This document shows, piece by piece, positions 17,038-27,842 of a stretch of DNA of 64,000 nt (positions within the stretch are counted from its first letter, which is position 1; each line of letters starts with the position of its first letter). This DNA is from Polyangiaceae bacterium (GTDB lineage Bacteria; Myxococcota_A; Polyangia; Polyangiales; Polyangiaceae): assembly GCA_025353725.1 (NCBI GenBank), contig JANXOF010000065.1, positions 62,001 to 126,000 on the forward strand, read 5' to 3'. Both the position numbers and the translations under genes were made by a program. Under the pieces are notes generated by a model. It made no database searches. It was not told the origin of the DNA and saw nothing but the letters and a program-made list of their open reading frames with translations.

Positions 17038-17940
17038 ATGACCATCCTTCAAACTTCGCTTCCGGGGCTCCATGCGTTTGTCCTCAGCGTCGACTTGGGC
17101 AGCTTTACCGCGGCTGCCCGCGCACTCGGGACGACGCCGTCGGCCGTGAGCAAGAGCGTTGCGAAGCTTGAGCAAGCGCTTGGCGTTCGCTTGCTCCAGC
17201 GCACGACGCGTGCGCTTTATCCGACTCCAGAGGGCCGAGCTCTCCACGAGCGGGGCGGGTCTATTTTGTCGGAACTCGACGAGCTTGAAGGACGTTTAAC
17301 GGCCACCCATAGGCCCCGCGGGTCGTTGCGAGTGACTGCGCCGCTCGACCTTGGACGCCACTGGCTTGTCCCTCGGCTCAGCGCGTTCCTTGCTCTCTAC
17401 CCGGACATCGAATGCGATTTGGGTTTGACGGACCGCTTTGTCGACTTGGTCGACGAACGCATCGACGTGGCGCTCCGCATGGGTGACGTTGGAGATGCGC
17501 GTCTCGTACGCAAGCGGCTTGGACTGACGGGCGCGATTCTTTGCGCCGCGCCTCGATACCTGAAAAAGTATGGGTCTCCCGCGTCACCGGCGGCTCTCGC
17601 CGACCACAACTGTCTCGCGTACGCTCGGGCAGGTCGGCGGCTGATATGGGGCTTTGCGGGACCCAAAGGCACCGTTGAGGTGTCTCCCCAAGGCACACTC
17701 GCGTCGGACAACAACGACGCTCTCATTGCGGCCACGCTCGAGGGAATAGGGATTACGCGGATACCGAGTTTCATGGCCCATGCCCACGTCAAAGCCGGTC
17801 GTCTACGGAGAGTGCTCGCGAACGAAACGTCTCCCGGTCTCGCGGCTTACGCAGTTTACCCCGAACAGCGACACCTCTCGCCGCGCGCACGCGTGTTTCT
17901 GGACTTTGTGGCGATCGAATTCGAGCGCGCCCCGCCGTGA
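17038..17940 (+). CDS. LysR-family transcriptional regulator
   Basis: 300 residues. The N-terminal winged HTH (about 8-66) reads FVLSVDLGSFTAAARALGTT followed by PSAVSKSVAKLEQALGVRL, and RTTRALYPTPEG. The C-terminal effector domain has the CrgA/YafC-type pattern (RGSLRVTAPLDLGRHWLVPR, DLVDERIDVALRMGDVGDAR). It is a DNA-binding regulator, probably of the divergent MDR oxidoreductase, whose promoter lies in the shared 120-base gap. The ATG at 17038 is followed immediately by the conserved helix. The 3' end lies near an AraC remnant transcribed towards it. Confidence 0.92.
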   Translation: MTILQTSLPGLHAFVLSVDLGSFTAAARALGTTPSAVSKSVAKLEQALGVRLLQRTTRALYPTPEGRALHERGGSILSELDELEGRLTATHRPRGSLRVTAPLDLGRHWLVPRLSAFLALYPDIECDLGLTDRFVDLVDERIDVALRMGDVGDARLVRKRLGLTGAILCAAPRYLKKYGSPASPAALADHNCLAYARAGRRLIWGFAGPKGTVEVSPQGTLASDNNDALIAATLEGIGITRIPSFMAHAHVKAGRLRRVLANETSPGLAAYAVYPEQRHLSPRARVFLDFVAIEFERAPP

Positions 17941-18048
17941 AGATCGGACGGAGCATGAGCGCTCCAAGACGTTTGCCTTCGATATTTCAGTGCAGACGCG
18001 TGAATGTCGACCATACCTCCCGAATGAGCGCGACTCGTTCTCCGAGGC

Positions 18049-18272
18049 TCAACCGGCGCGTAGGCGAGCCGCGTCGCGCGCGGGCGGCATCCCAAACTGA
18101 CGGGTATACTCGCGACTGAATTGCGACGCGCTTTCGTAACCAACTGAGAAGGCAACGCTTGCGACGGCTCCCGGGTCTGCGACCACACGCCGACGCGCCT
18201 CCTGCAAGCGCATCTGCTTGTGGTAGGCGAGCGGGCTAAGACCGGTTACCGCCTTGGAGTGGCGGTAGACAA
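18049..18272 (-). pseudogene. AraC-family regulator, C-terminal HTH remnant
   Basis: The minus strand encodes VYRHSKAVTGLSPLAYHKQM, RLQEARRRVV and VAFSVGYESASQFSREYTRQ, ending FGMPPARDAARLRAG. This is the second helix-turn-helix of an AraC/XylS protein with its normal end. The effector-binding domain and the first HTH helix (roughly 200 residues) are absent. The homology stops at about 18268-18275, exactly where the SDR homology begins on the plus strand. It cannot act as a normal regulator and looks like one half of a deletion scar. Confidence 0.8.
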
Positions 18273-18887
18273 GCCGCCGCTTCTTTGCGCAACGAGGGGC
18301 TCGACGCGAACGTGCTGGCGCTCGACGTAACCGACGACGCCAACGTGAAAGCGGCAGCGGTGGCCTACGGTAAGACGGGAGACACACTCGATGTGCTGGT
18401 CAACAACGCCGGCGTCGCCACCGGCGGCTACGCCGTGCCGAGCGAGGCGAGCTTGGACGACATGCGCGCGGTTTACGAGGTGAACGTCTTCGGCCCGGTC
18501 CGCGTGACGCATGCATTCTTGCCGTTTCTAAGCAAGGCCGGCCAGGGTCGCATCGTCATGATGAGCAGCAGCCTGGGATCTATTGCCGAGCAACTGGACA
18601 TGACGAGTGGTACTTACGGCGTGAACCTCCTCGGCTACAACTCGTCGAAGAGCGCGCTCAACATGATTACCGTGTCCCTTGCGAAGGAGTTAGCTGCGCA
18701 CGGTATCAAGGTGAACGCCGCGAATCCTGGCTACGTCGCGACGGACCTGAACAAACATCAGGGGTATCGCACCGTCGAACAAGGCGCGGCCATTGCCGTG
18801 CACCTCGCTACCCTTGGCCCGATGGGCCCGACGGCGGGCTTCTTCAACGACGGCACGGAAGCCACGATCGGTCGTCACGCCTGGTGA
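18273..18887 (+). pseudogene. Short-chain dehydrogenase/reductase lacking its cofactor-binding N-terminus
   Basis: From about 18273 the plus strand reads AAASLRNEGLDANVLALDVT, then VLVNNAGVATGG, a catalytic Ser region IVMMSSSLGSI, the YxxxK motif YNSSKSAL, and NAANPGYVATDLNK. This is a classical SDR from the second beta strand to its end. The first 40-45 residues with the TGxxxGIG dinucleotide motif and the native start are gone. A TTG at 18285 could start a truncated protein, but it could not bind NAD(P) normally. The catalytic Ser, Tyr and Lys are intact, so the loss looks recent. Confidence 0.8.
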
Positions 18888-18912
18888 GTGCGACGCTCAT
18901 CACTTCGGTGTT

Positions 18913-20355
18913 TCAAATCGATCGCTTCGTAATCTTCATTGGCATTCCGCCCAGGGGTCGGAGCGTTGCTGAGGGCTGCGGCTTCACGTCGGCTATCGCT
19001 TCGAAGCGGTAGGTGCGAAGGAGGTGCGCGAGTACGAGTTGGCCCTCCATCAGTGCGAATTGAGCGCCGATGCAAACGCGGGGGCCCGCGCCGAACGGTA
19101 GCCACGCAAGGCGCGGCCGTTGCTCCTCTTGGTCTTTCGTGAAGCGGTCGGGTTGAAAAGCGTCGGGATTTGGCCACAAGTCTGCGCGCCGGTGAAGCGC
19201 ATGTGGCGAAATCGCCACGGCGCAATGCCTTGGAATCGCGACGCCATCGATTTGCGTGTCGCGGCATGCTTGGCGGGAAAAGAAATAGACAGGTGGGTAG
19301 AGGCGTAAGGATTCTTTGAAGGCTCTCAGCGTGGCTCCGAGCGCTGGGAGATCCGCATACGTAGGCCGATGCCCAAGGCTATCAACCTCGTCTTGTACGC
19401 GCCGATATTCGGATTCGTTGCGTGCAAGCAAATCAATGCACCACGCGAGGGCGGTTGCCGTCGTCTCGTGTCCTGCAACAAAAAGCGTGAGGATCTCGTC
19501 GCGGATCTGGCGGTCGTTGAGAAGCGATCCGTCGTCGTCCCGCGCGGCGAGCACGCGGAAGAGCAAGTCTTCGTGTTCCGTACGGGCGGCGCGGCGCTCT
19601 CTGACGATCGTTTCGACGTGCCGGTCGAGCGTGTCGATCGCTTTCCGAAGCGCTTTACCTTCCTGACCCGCAAGGATCACTGGGCCTGACAGTTTCGCTT
19701 GAACCGAGCGTAAACGTGACCCTTCAGGCGCGTGCATGCGTTCGGCTACCGATTGGCTCAAGTGCCTTATCCAGAGGTGTACAAATGCGCTCGCGCTTGG
19801 CGCGTTGTTCGCCGCCCATTCGAGCGCCACCGTGAGTGCGTTTCCGATCTCGTCTGCGGCGACGAGCGTGTCCGTGTTGAATAAGGTTCGACCGGCGATG
19901 GCCATGGTGATTCGCGTGGTCTCACGCAGCAAATCAACCTGCGAACGGCCCTCCCATTCGCCGACGACGCGACGCGCGCATTCCACCATCGGATCGGCAA
20001 AAACCCCTAAAGATGCGGGATGAAAGGCCGGTGAGATCATACGACGATGGCGCTTCCACGGCTCGAACAATGCTGTAAAGAGGCCTTCACCCGCCAGCAG
20101 ATAAAGCGAATAGCGCAGCAAATGTGACTTCTCAAAGTCGCGTGCACGCTCGAGCATGACCTCGTGCAAGAGGTCTGGATGATTGATAACGACGGCATTG
20201 ACGGACGGCACGCGAAGCCTGGAGATACGCTCGGTCTCGCGTGTAATTTTCGAGATGAACGCAAGACGATCGCGCTCAATCTCGCGCGCGTGCCCCAAAA
20301 AGCCTTTGCCGCCAGTCAGGGTGGGAAGAGTCGTAAGCGCGTTGAGGTTCGTCAT
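18913..20355 (-). CDS. Cytochrome P450
   Basis: 480 residues from ATG 20355. The I-helix oxygen-binding motif is AGHETTA (about 294-300), the K-helix ExxR is KESLR (E348, R351), and the haem loop is FGAGPRVCIG (Cys about 428). There is no N-terminal membrane anchor. The PERF-like motif is QPDRF. It is a haem monooxygenase; it resembles the soluble eukaryote-like bacterial P450s that oxidise fatty acids or sterols, but the substrate cannot be read. A GTG directly before the ATG is an alternative start. It stands alone: no ferredoxin or reductase gene is adjacent, so redox partners must come from elsewhere. Confidence 0.92.
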   Translation of the reverse strand: MTNLNALTTLPTLTGGKGFLGHAREIERDRLAFISKITRETERISRLRVPSVNAVVINHPDLLHEVMLERARDFEKSHLLRYSLYLLAGEGLFTALFEPWKRHRRMISPAFHPASLGVFADPMVECARRVVGEWEGRSQVDLLRETTRITMAIAGRTLFNTDTLVAADEIGNALTVALEWAANNAPSASAFVHLWIRHLSQSVAERMHAPEGSRLRSVQAKLSGPVILAGQEGKALRKAIDTLDRHVETIVRERRAARTEHEDLLFRVLAARDDDGSLLNDRQIRDEILTLFVAGHETTATALAWCIDLLARNESEYRRVQDEVDSLGHRPTYADLPALGATLRAFKESLRLYPPVYFFSRQACRDTQIDGVAIPRHCAVAISPHALHRRADLWPNPDAFQPDRFTKDQEEQRPRLAWLPFGAGPRVCIGAQFALMEGQLVLAHLLRTYRFEAIADVKPQPSATLRPLGGMPMKITKRSI

Positions 20356-20505
20356 CACAGGCCCGATCGTACTCGTACCCGGCGTGATAGGCCTGCGTTT
20401 CGAGTCTGCGCGTTTCGCTCCCGGACCCGCTCGCTTCGCGGTGTCGCGTCATCGAGACGGGAATGATCGCGTGACACGGAAAACTGTGGTGCTAAGCGCA
20501 CACCG

Positions 20506-23163
20506 GTGAAGTTCGATAACCTTTCGGGTCGCTCGCGTGCACGCGTCTTGCTTGTGAGTGTGTGGGTCCCTGTTCTGGCTGCTGTCTCGTCGGCTGGCTG
20601 CAGCGACACCGCGCGGCCTCAAGCGCCTCCGCAGTCGCGCCGCCCTTCAGCGAACGAGGAATCGCCCGCTCGAAACAGTTTCAGCCTGCGGGCGCGCGAG
20701 GCTGAAGGTCACGCCGCCAGGGCTTGTCGAGGTCGCTGCTTGCCTGACTCGGCGCGTGGGTATGACGTTGACGCGTACGAACTCCGCGGAGCATTCGACT
20801 GGACCGCACAGCGCCTCAACGCTTTGGTTCGCATGGACCTTCACACCGAGGTCGCGGGTCTCAAAGAAATCGAGCTCGATAGCCGCGTGCTCACGGTTAA
20901 AAGTGCGCGCGCGAACGGAAGCGACCTCCCGTTCGAGACAGACACCGCAGCGGGGCTTCTCAAAGTCAATGTGGCCTCGCTTGCTCTCGGCAGCGGCGCG
21001 CCGCTTGTTCTCGAGATCGCGTACGAAGCAGGGCTCACCCCTGAGGGACTCTATGTTTCCTCGGGTAGCGACGGTGATCCGAACCAAGTTCGCGTTGTCG
21101 TTTCGCGCGCGGAGCCCACGTTCGGCGCCGATTGGATGCCGGCGAACCATCGCCCTGCAGACCGCGCGACGTTCGCGATTGAGCTCGATGTCGATGCGGA
21201 GGAAGATGTCGTCGCGAATGGCGTTCGCGCCCCCGATCGACGCCTTGCGAATGGCCGAAAGCGCGTTCGCTATGCGTCGCCGTACACAATGCCGACGTAC
21301 ACGATGGCTTTTGCTCAAGGCGACCTTGTCCAATCGCTCGAGCCTCGCGACGTGGCTCCGCTCGAAACTCCGATAAGCGTTTGGCATCGTCGCGGACTCG
21401 CCGTCGACACGCGTGCGTACATCGGTGAGCTCCGCAAGATCATGCGCACCTATGAGAGCGTGCTCGGGCCCTATCCGTTTGGCGCTTACGCGGTCGCTCT
21501 CCTTCCTGACTACCCGGGCGGCGAGGAGAACACTTCGATCTCCTTCATTGCAGAAAACTCCGCTGGCGGCGGGCCATTCAAGTTTACAGAGGCCCACGAG
21601 CTCGCTCATCAGTGGTTCGGGGACCTTGTCACTATTCGAACGTTCGATGATCTCTGGATTAAGGAGGGATTTGCCACGTTTTTAACCGCTTTCGCCATCG
21701 CTGATGATCGCGACTTCGAGCGCCGCGGGCGGCTCTTCGGGGACGAGTTTTATTTCGACTTTCAGGACGCCATTCGCGACCGCGCGCTCGGCCGAAATTC
21801 GGACCCCCTCGCTCGTTTTACGACGGGTCCGTACGACCGCGCCGCGTGGCTTCTCAATCAGCTCGCCGCCCGTCTCGGGAGCGCGGCGTTCTTCGATACG
21901 GTTCGAGGCGTTTTGCGCGACTACGCGTTCCGATCGATCGGCACTGACGAACTCCTCGCGGCCTTCGACTCGAAGTTTGACGCGGTCACGCGCGCCCAGA
22001 TTAAGGCGAGCGTCGACTCGCACGAGGGCGCGACGCTCTCGGTAGCTAAAGGCACTGCGGGTGCGAGTGGACCGACGCCGTCGGCGTCTTCAGCGGTTTT
22101 CACTTTGTCCGACCCCGGACACGTCGTGTTCGCGCCTCTCGAAATCGACACGTTCGACGCGCGTGGCGTCCGTGCGGCGACCATTTCCCTCGTTGCGGGT
22201 ACGCCGAGTAGGGTCACGATTCCGCCGGGAGGTTCGATCGCCATGGACAGTCGCGACGTACACTTTGGCGCTGCGAACGTCTTTGGTGCGTCCGCGAGCG
22301 ACGAATCTCACGCGGCCATCGACCCTTATTTATGGCCGAGTACGCATGCAGGACAAGCGGCGCTACTGTCTCGGTCTGCCGCCGATCAGGAATCGGCGTT
22401 GTCATCCGGCACTGTATTCACCCTCACGCCGGGTGAGTTCCCACCGATTTTCGCAGCGCTCGATTCTCGCCAAGGCCGCGCCTATTCTCTTGCCTCGGCG
22501 TGCGAACTGCGGGCCTCCGCGAGCGCGGCGGAGAAAGACGCGTGGCAGGTGACGCTCGTGCCGCTCCTTCGCGCGAGCAACCTCTTTGAATATCCGTTCT
22601 CCTACAAGGGTTGCGGCGGTAGTGTCGCAAGGTCGGCGTTCGGCCCAGAGTTTTCGAGGCTCTTCGACGTTTCGGAAACGTCAGCGTACGCCCGAGTTCA
22701 GTACGTCATGAACTTCGACTTTGGCGCCGCCGAGTCTTTGCGCTTGTTCGCGGCCGTCGCACGGTCGTCGCGATCCGTAACTTTACGAGCCCTCGCCGTC
22801 GTCCGACTTTCGAAACAGGCACAAGGCAACGGCGGTTACGAGGCGCCGACCCCCACTTCGGTCCCGCCCTACCAATCCTTTTTCCGTGAGGCGCTGGCGG
22901 TCGGGACCTCCGCTGGTTGGTTGCGCGCCGTCATTCCCGCGGTCAACGCGCTCGGAGACGCGGGCGCGCTGCCTTCGCTCGCGGCGAGCCTTCCGCACTA
23001 CCGGCTCACCGACGGGCAGACGCAGAACGCGCTCTGTAAATTGGCACCGCTTGCACGCGCGAACCCTCTGGACTGGACCGCGTTTCAAACGGCGCTCGCG
23101 GCATCCATGCCCATCGGCCCACTTACGCGCGCGGTGCTCGACGACCCGACGACCTGTCGTTGA
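20506..23163 (+). CDS. M1-family zinc metallopeptidase, predicted lipoprotein
   Basis: 885 residues. The N-terminus carries a signal with lipobox SSAGC (about residues 27-31), so it is probably anchored outside the cytoplasm. The M1 N-terminal beta domain begins near YDVDAYELRGAFDW. The exopeptidase-like motif is YPGGEENTS instead of GAMEN. The zinc site is HELAH (H364, E365, H368) with the third ligand E387 in KEGFAT, the exact HEXXH-x18-E spacing. The C-terminal 350 residues are less conserved. It probably trims peptides; the GGEEN variant leaves aminopeptidase activity unproven. It starts at GTG 20506, divergent from the P450 gene. Confidence 0.88.
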   Translation: MKFDNLSGRSRARVLLVSVWVPVLAAVSSAGCSDTARPQAPPQSRRPSANEESPARNSFSLRAREAEGHAARACRGRCLPDSARGYDVDAYELRGAFDWTAQRLNALVRMDLHTEVAGLKEIELDSRVLTVKSARANGSDLPFETDTAAGLLKVNVASLALGSGAPLVLEIAYEAGLTPEGLYVSSGSDGDPNQVRVVVSRAEPTFGADWMPANHRPADRATFAIELDVDAEEDVVANGVRAPDRRLANGRKRVRYASPYTMPTYTMAFAQGDLVQSLEPRDVAPLETPISVWHRRGLAVDTRAYIGELRKIMRTYESVLGPYPFGAYAVALLPDYPGGEENTSISFIAENSAGGGPFKFTEAHELAHQWFGDLVTIRTFDDLWIKEGFATFLTAFAIADDRDFERRGRLFGDEFYFDFQDAIRDRALGRNSDPLARFTTGPYDRAAWLLNQLAARLGSAAFFDTVRGVLRDYAFRSIGTDELLAAFDSKFDAVTRAQIKASVDSHEGATLSVAKGTAGASGPTPSASSAVFTLSDPGHVVFAPLEIDTFDARGVRAATISLVAGTPSRVTIPPGGSIAMDSRDVHFGAANVFGASASDESHAAIDPYLWPSTHAGQAALLSRSAADQESALSSGTVFTLTPGEFPPIFAALDSRQGRAYSLASACELRASASAAEKDAWQVTLVPLLRASNLFEYPFSYKGCGGSVARSAFGPEFSRLFDVSETSAYARVQYVMNFDFGAAESLRLFAAVARSSRSVTLRALAVVRLSKQAQGNGGYEAPTPTSVPPYQSFFREALAVGTSAGWLRAVIPAVNALGDAGALPSLAASLPHYRLTDGQTQNALCKLAPLARANPLDWTAFQTALAASMPIGPLTRAVLDDPTTCR

Positions 23164-23228
23164 CGCATTCTGGGAGTACGGCCGCATTCGGGCCGTCCGA
23201 CTCACCGCGAACGCGATGCCCGCGCTGA

Positions 23229-24674
<1,446 letters not shown>

Positions 24675-24677
24675 CTT

Positions 24678-25292
24678 GTGACGTCACCGCGTCGCGCCGC
24701 CGGTGCGGCCTTGGTCGCCGCTGTCGCGCTCACGGGAGGCGTGTGGACCGCGTGCAGCGCGTGCGGCGGGGGAGCAACGGGTAGGCTCAAGGCGGCCCCC
24801 GCCGAGTCGCCCGTCGTTCCTGCAAGTCGGACGTTGCTACCCTCCGAGGCGGGAGCCACGGCGCAACGCGATGTCGCGATGTGGCCCACCGCACGTGATG
24901 GCGCTTCCGAAGACCTGGCTTCGCTCGCGACGCACGAAGGTGCCGCCGGTCTGGTCGAGGCCGCCGCGGACCCAGAGCTTCGCAGCACGGCCCTCCGCGC
25001 GATGGCCTTCGCGCAAGGTTGGTCGCATCTCCCGTATCTGGCAGGGGTCGCGACGGGCGACGACGACGGCGACGCTATCCTTGCCCTTACGTCGGCGTTC
25101 GAGCTCAGCGCTCGCGCCCGCAAAGCCGAGGACGTCGAAGACGTAGATGAGCTGCGCGAGGGCTGCGAAAAGCTAGGCGCCCTCGCGCACAATGTTAAAA
25201 AGACCAAAGAGACACGTATTCTCGCGTTCCGTGCGCTCCGTATGACTCCGTGCCCGAAGCCCGCGTCTCCCGACGCTCTCGACGCGCGTTGA
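24678..25292 (+). CDS. Predicted lipoprotein or secreted protein, unknown function
   Basis: 204 residues from a GTG at 24678, three bases after the thiC stop. The N-terminus MTSPRRAAGAALVAAVALTG followed by GVWTACSAC is a basic-plus-hydrophobic signal with possible lipobox WTAC or CSAC. The remainder is helical and Ala/Glu-rich with SLATHEGAAGLVEAAADPEL and a SALRAMAF-type segment resembling HEAT or armadillo-like helices, plus Cys pairs near residue 170 and 195. I recognise no catalytic motif. It is probably cotranscribed with thiC and with the pilT-like gene that follows after 16 bases. Confidence 0.7.
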   Translation: MTSPRRAAGAALVAAVALTGGVWTACSACGGGATGRLKAAPAESPVVPASRTLLPSEAGATAQRDVAMWPTARDGASEDLASLATHEGAAGLVEAAADPELRSTALRAMAFAQGWSHLPYLAGVATGDDDGDAILALTSAFELSARARKAEDVEDVDELREGCEKLGALAHNVKKTKETRILAFRALRMTPCPKPASPDALDAR

Positions 25293-25308
25293 GATAGTCT
25301 CGGACGCG

Positions 25309-26409
25309 ATGTCCGACTCTCTGCCCCCGGCCTCAGGCGCTCCTTCGAGCGTCTATGGCAACGAAAGCTACCTCGTCCAACTTCTCGCGAAGGCTGTCGC
25401 CGCGAAGGCGAGTGACATTCACCTCAAAGTGGGTATTCCGCCGGCTGCGCGGGTTCGCGGTGATCTCGTGTTCTTCCGGACGGAGCCGCTCCGGGCCGAG
25501 GACACCGAGAGCATCGCGCGTGTGATCATTCAAGACGCGAAGATAAGCGCGACCATCGCCTCGCTGCGCGAATACGATGCCGCCTACGCGGCGCCGGGGG
25601 TAGGCCGCTTTCGTGTGAATATCTATCGGCAGCGCGGGACGATTGGAATCGTCATGCGGGCTATCCCGACGACCATACCGACGTTTGAGGACCTCGGCGT
25701 TCCTGCCTCCTGCACGCAGCTTTGTGAGAAAGACCGCGGCTTGGTTCTTGTCGTTGGCGCCGCCGGAAACGGCAAAAGCTCGACGCTCGCGGCGATGATA
25801 GGCCATCTCAACCAGACTCAGCCGCTGCACATCGTGACCATTGAAGACCCGATTGAGTTTCTTCACGAGGACGACAAATCGAGTGTCAGTCAGCGTGAAA
25901 TCGGAATTGATACGTCGACGTTTGCGGATGCGCTGCGTGCCGCGCTTCGGCAAGATCCGGACGTGATTCTGCTCGGCGAAATTCGAGATGAGCTCACGCT
26001 CGATATCGCGCTCAAGGCGGCAGAAACGGGCCACCTTGTGTTGTCGACCCTCCACACGCCCGATGTGACGCGCACCGTGGGCCGCATGCTCGCTCTCGCA
26101 CCCAAAGGTCAACCGGGCTCGACCGAGGAGATGCGGGAGCGCATCGCCGACTCGCTTCAGGGCGTCGTCGCGCAACGCCTCATCCCGCGCCGCGATCAAA
26201 CGGGGATGATTCTCGCCGCCGAGGTGATGGTCGCGACGGGCACCGTCCGCGAGGCCATTAAACGACCCGAGGGCAACCCGTCGATGAAAGAGCTCATGGA
26301 GAAGGGCACCCACCCGTACGGTATGCAAACGTTTGAAATGCACCTCAAGCAACTCGTTCAGCAGGGCATCATCGAAAAAGACGTCGCCCGCGCCGCCGCA
26401 ACCTTCTGA
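25309..26409 (+). CDS. PilT-like type IV pilus retraction ATPase
   Basis: 366 residues. The N-terminal PAS-like region holds KASDIHLKVGIPPAARVRG. The ATPase core has Walker A GAAGNGKSS (150-158; the family usually has GPTGSGKST), Asp box VTIEDPIEFLH, Walker B DPDVILLGEIRD and His box TGHLVLSTLHT. The C-terminal VAQRLIPRRD and the AIKRPEGN segment are also PilT-like. It is a hexameric motor that disassembles pili for twitching motility. The changed P-loop keeps the Lys, so ATP binding is expected. It could be the PilU-type paralogue. No other pilus gene is nearby. Confidence 0.88.
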   Translation: MSDSLPPASGAPSSVYGNESYLVQLLAKAVAAKASDIHLKVGIPPAARVRGDLVFFRTEPLRAEDTESIARVIIQDAKISATIASLREYDAAYAAPGVGRFRVNIYRQRGTIGIVMRAIPTTIPTFEDLGVPASCTQLCEKDRGLVLVVGAAGNGKSSTLAAMIGHLNQTQPLHIVTIEDPIEFLHEDDKSSVSQREIGIDTSTFADALRAALRQDPDVILLGEIRDELTLDIALKAAETGHLVLSTLHTPDVTRTVGRMLALAPKGQPGSTEEMRERIADSLQGVVAQRLIPRRDQTGMILAAEVMVATGTVREAIKRPEGNPSMKELMEKGTHPYGMQTFEMHLKQLVQQGIIEKDVARAAATF

Positions 26410-26417
26410 GCTAGCGG

Positions 26418-26771
26418 CTATCGGCGACCGAAGTCATATGCCCAGGCGACGGCCTGTTCGAGCTCTGCAGGCTTCGCGAACACTGGCCCGAATGCTTTGG
26501 CGAGGGTGAGGGCTTCCGGTGCCGACGTGCTCGTGAAGAACGCAATGGGGAGCGTGCGGTCCCCCTCGCGAAGGCGGGCCGCTACGTCGGTCCCCAATCC
26601 GTCGCCGAGTTCGAGATCGAGCAGCGCGCAAGCGAGCGTCGAAACGTCGGCGCCGGAGGCTCCCGTGGCCGAGTCGTGTTCCTCCACTTCGAGTCCCTCC
26701 GCCCGTAACAGGCGCGAAACGAGCAGCCGAGCCACGAGAGAGTCATCCGCGAGGAGAATGCACAGCCGCAT
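26418..26771 (-). CDS. Stand-alone response-regulator receiver domain
   Basis: 117 residues, receiver only. The acidic pair is ADDS (D9, D10), the phospho-acceptor is D52 in [11 protein letters not shown], the switch residue lies in IAFFTSTS, and the conserved Lys is K100 in VFAKPAEL. There is no output domain. I took ATG 26771 because the domain begins there; the open frame further upstream is an antisense shadow of bioB. It converges on the pilT-like gene (8 bases between stops) and is divergent from bioB. Its partner kinase is not in the window's immediate neighbourhood. Confidence 0.85.
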   Translation of the reverse strand: MRLCILLADDSLVARLLVSRLLRAEGLEVEEHDSATGASGADVSTLACALLDLELGDGLGTDVAARLREGDRTLPIAFFTSTSAPEALTLAKAFGPVFAKPAELEQAVAWAYDFGRR

Positions 26772-26837
26772 CGGCCAAAGCGTAGCGGAAATCGCTCGGC
26801 TGGAGGATGCCGGCGTTTTCGAGTAGTTTGCGCCACG

Positions 26838-27803
26838 ATGACTTCGTTTACGCGTGAGCACGTCCGTGCCCTCTATGATCGCCCGCTCTTGCCGCTTATC
26901 GATGAGGCGCGCGCGGTCCATCGCTCGCACCATCCCGACAACGAGGTGCAGCTCTGCACGTTGCTCAGCGTGAAGACCGGCGGCTGCGCGGAAGACTGCT
27001 CCTACTGCCCCCAATCGAGTCACTACGACACGAGCGTCGGCGCTGAGAAGATGCTCGACGTAGCGCACGTCATGGCGAGCGCCAGGCGCGCGAAGGAGCT
27101 CGGTTCGACGCGCTTTTGCATGGGCGCGGCCTGGCGCGAGGTAAAAGACGGCCCCGCCTTTGACCGTGTTTTGTCGATGGTGCGCGGCGTCAAGGACCTC
27201 GGACTCGAGGCCTGCGTCACGCTGGGGATGGTGACGGAAGAGCAGGCGAAGCGCCTGAAAGACGCCGGGCTCGACGCTTACAACCACAACCTCGATACGA
27301 GCCGCGAAAACTACCGTTCGATCATCAAGACGCGCACGTTTGACGATCGCCTTCGCACGCTCGAGAACGTTCGCAAAGCGGGCGTGACGGTCTGCTCGGG
27401 CGGCATTATCGGCATGGGAGAAAGCATCGACGACCGGTGCGAAATGCTCCGAACGCTCGCAAACCTAGAGCCGCAGCCGGAGAGCGTCCCGATCAACGCG
27501 CTCGTGCCCGTCGAGGGGACGCCGCTCGCGAACATGCCACCCGTGGACCCGCTCGATCTCGTCCGCATGATCGCCGTCGCGCGTATTTTGATGCCGAAGG
27601 CCCGTGTGCGTCTTTCTGCGGGGCGCACGGCGCTCTCCCGTGAGGCGCAACTTATGTGCATGTTCGCGGGGGCAAACTCGATTTTCTACGGCGAGAAGCT
27701 GCTCACGACGCCGAACCCGGAAGAGGAGGAAGACCTCTCCCTACTTCGTGATGCCGGGCTCACGGCCATGCCGCCGCGTCCTTCCGTCACCACCGCTCTC
27801 TAA
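26838..27803 (+). CDS. bioB: Biotin synthase BioB
   Basis: 321 residues, a radical-SAM enzyme inserting sulphur into dethiobiotin. The SAM cluster motif is [13 protein letters not shown] (Cys 50, 54, 57). Further conserved regions are [43 protein letters not shown] and VRLSAGR with the Arg ligand of the second cluster. It ends TAMPPRPS. It starts at ATG 26838, divergent from the receiver gene. No other biotin gene is adjacent. Confidence 0.96.
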   Translation: MTSFTREHVRALYDRPLLPLIDEARAVHRSHHPDNEVQLCTLLSVKTGGCAEDCSYCPQSSHYDTSVGAEKMLDVAHVMASARRAKELGSTRFCMGAAWREVKDGPAFDRVLSMVRGVKDLGLEACVTLGMVTEEQAKRLKDAGLDAYNHNLDTSRENYRSIIKTRTFDDRLRTLENVRKAGVTVCSGGIIGMGESIDDRCEMLRTLANLEPQPESVPINALVPVEGTPLANMPPVDPLDLVRMIAVARILMPKARVRLSAGRTALSREAQLMCMFAGANSIFYGEKLLTTPNPEEEEDLSLLRDAGLTAMPPRPSVTTAL

Positions 27804-27842
27804 GGCTGTCAGGCTCAGGGTCGCGGAGTTGCGATCAGAGCT

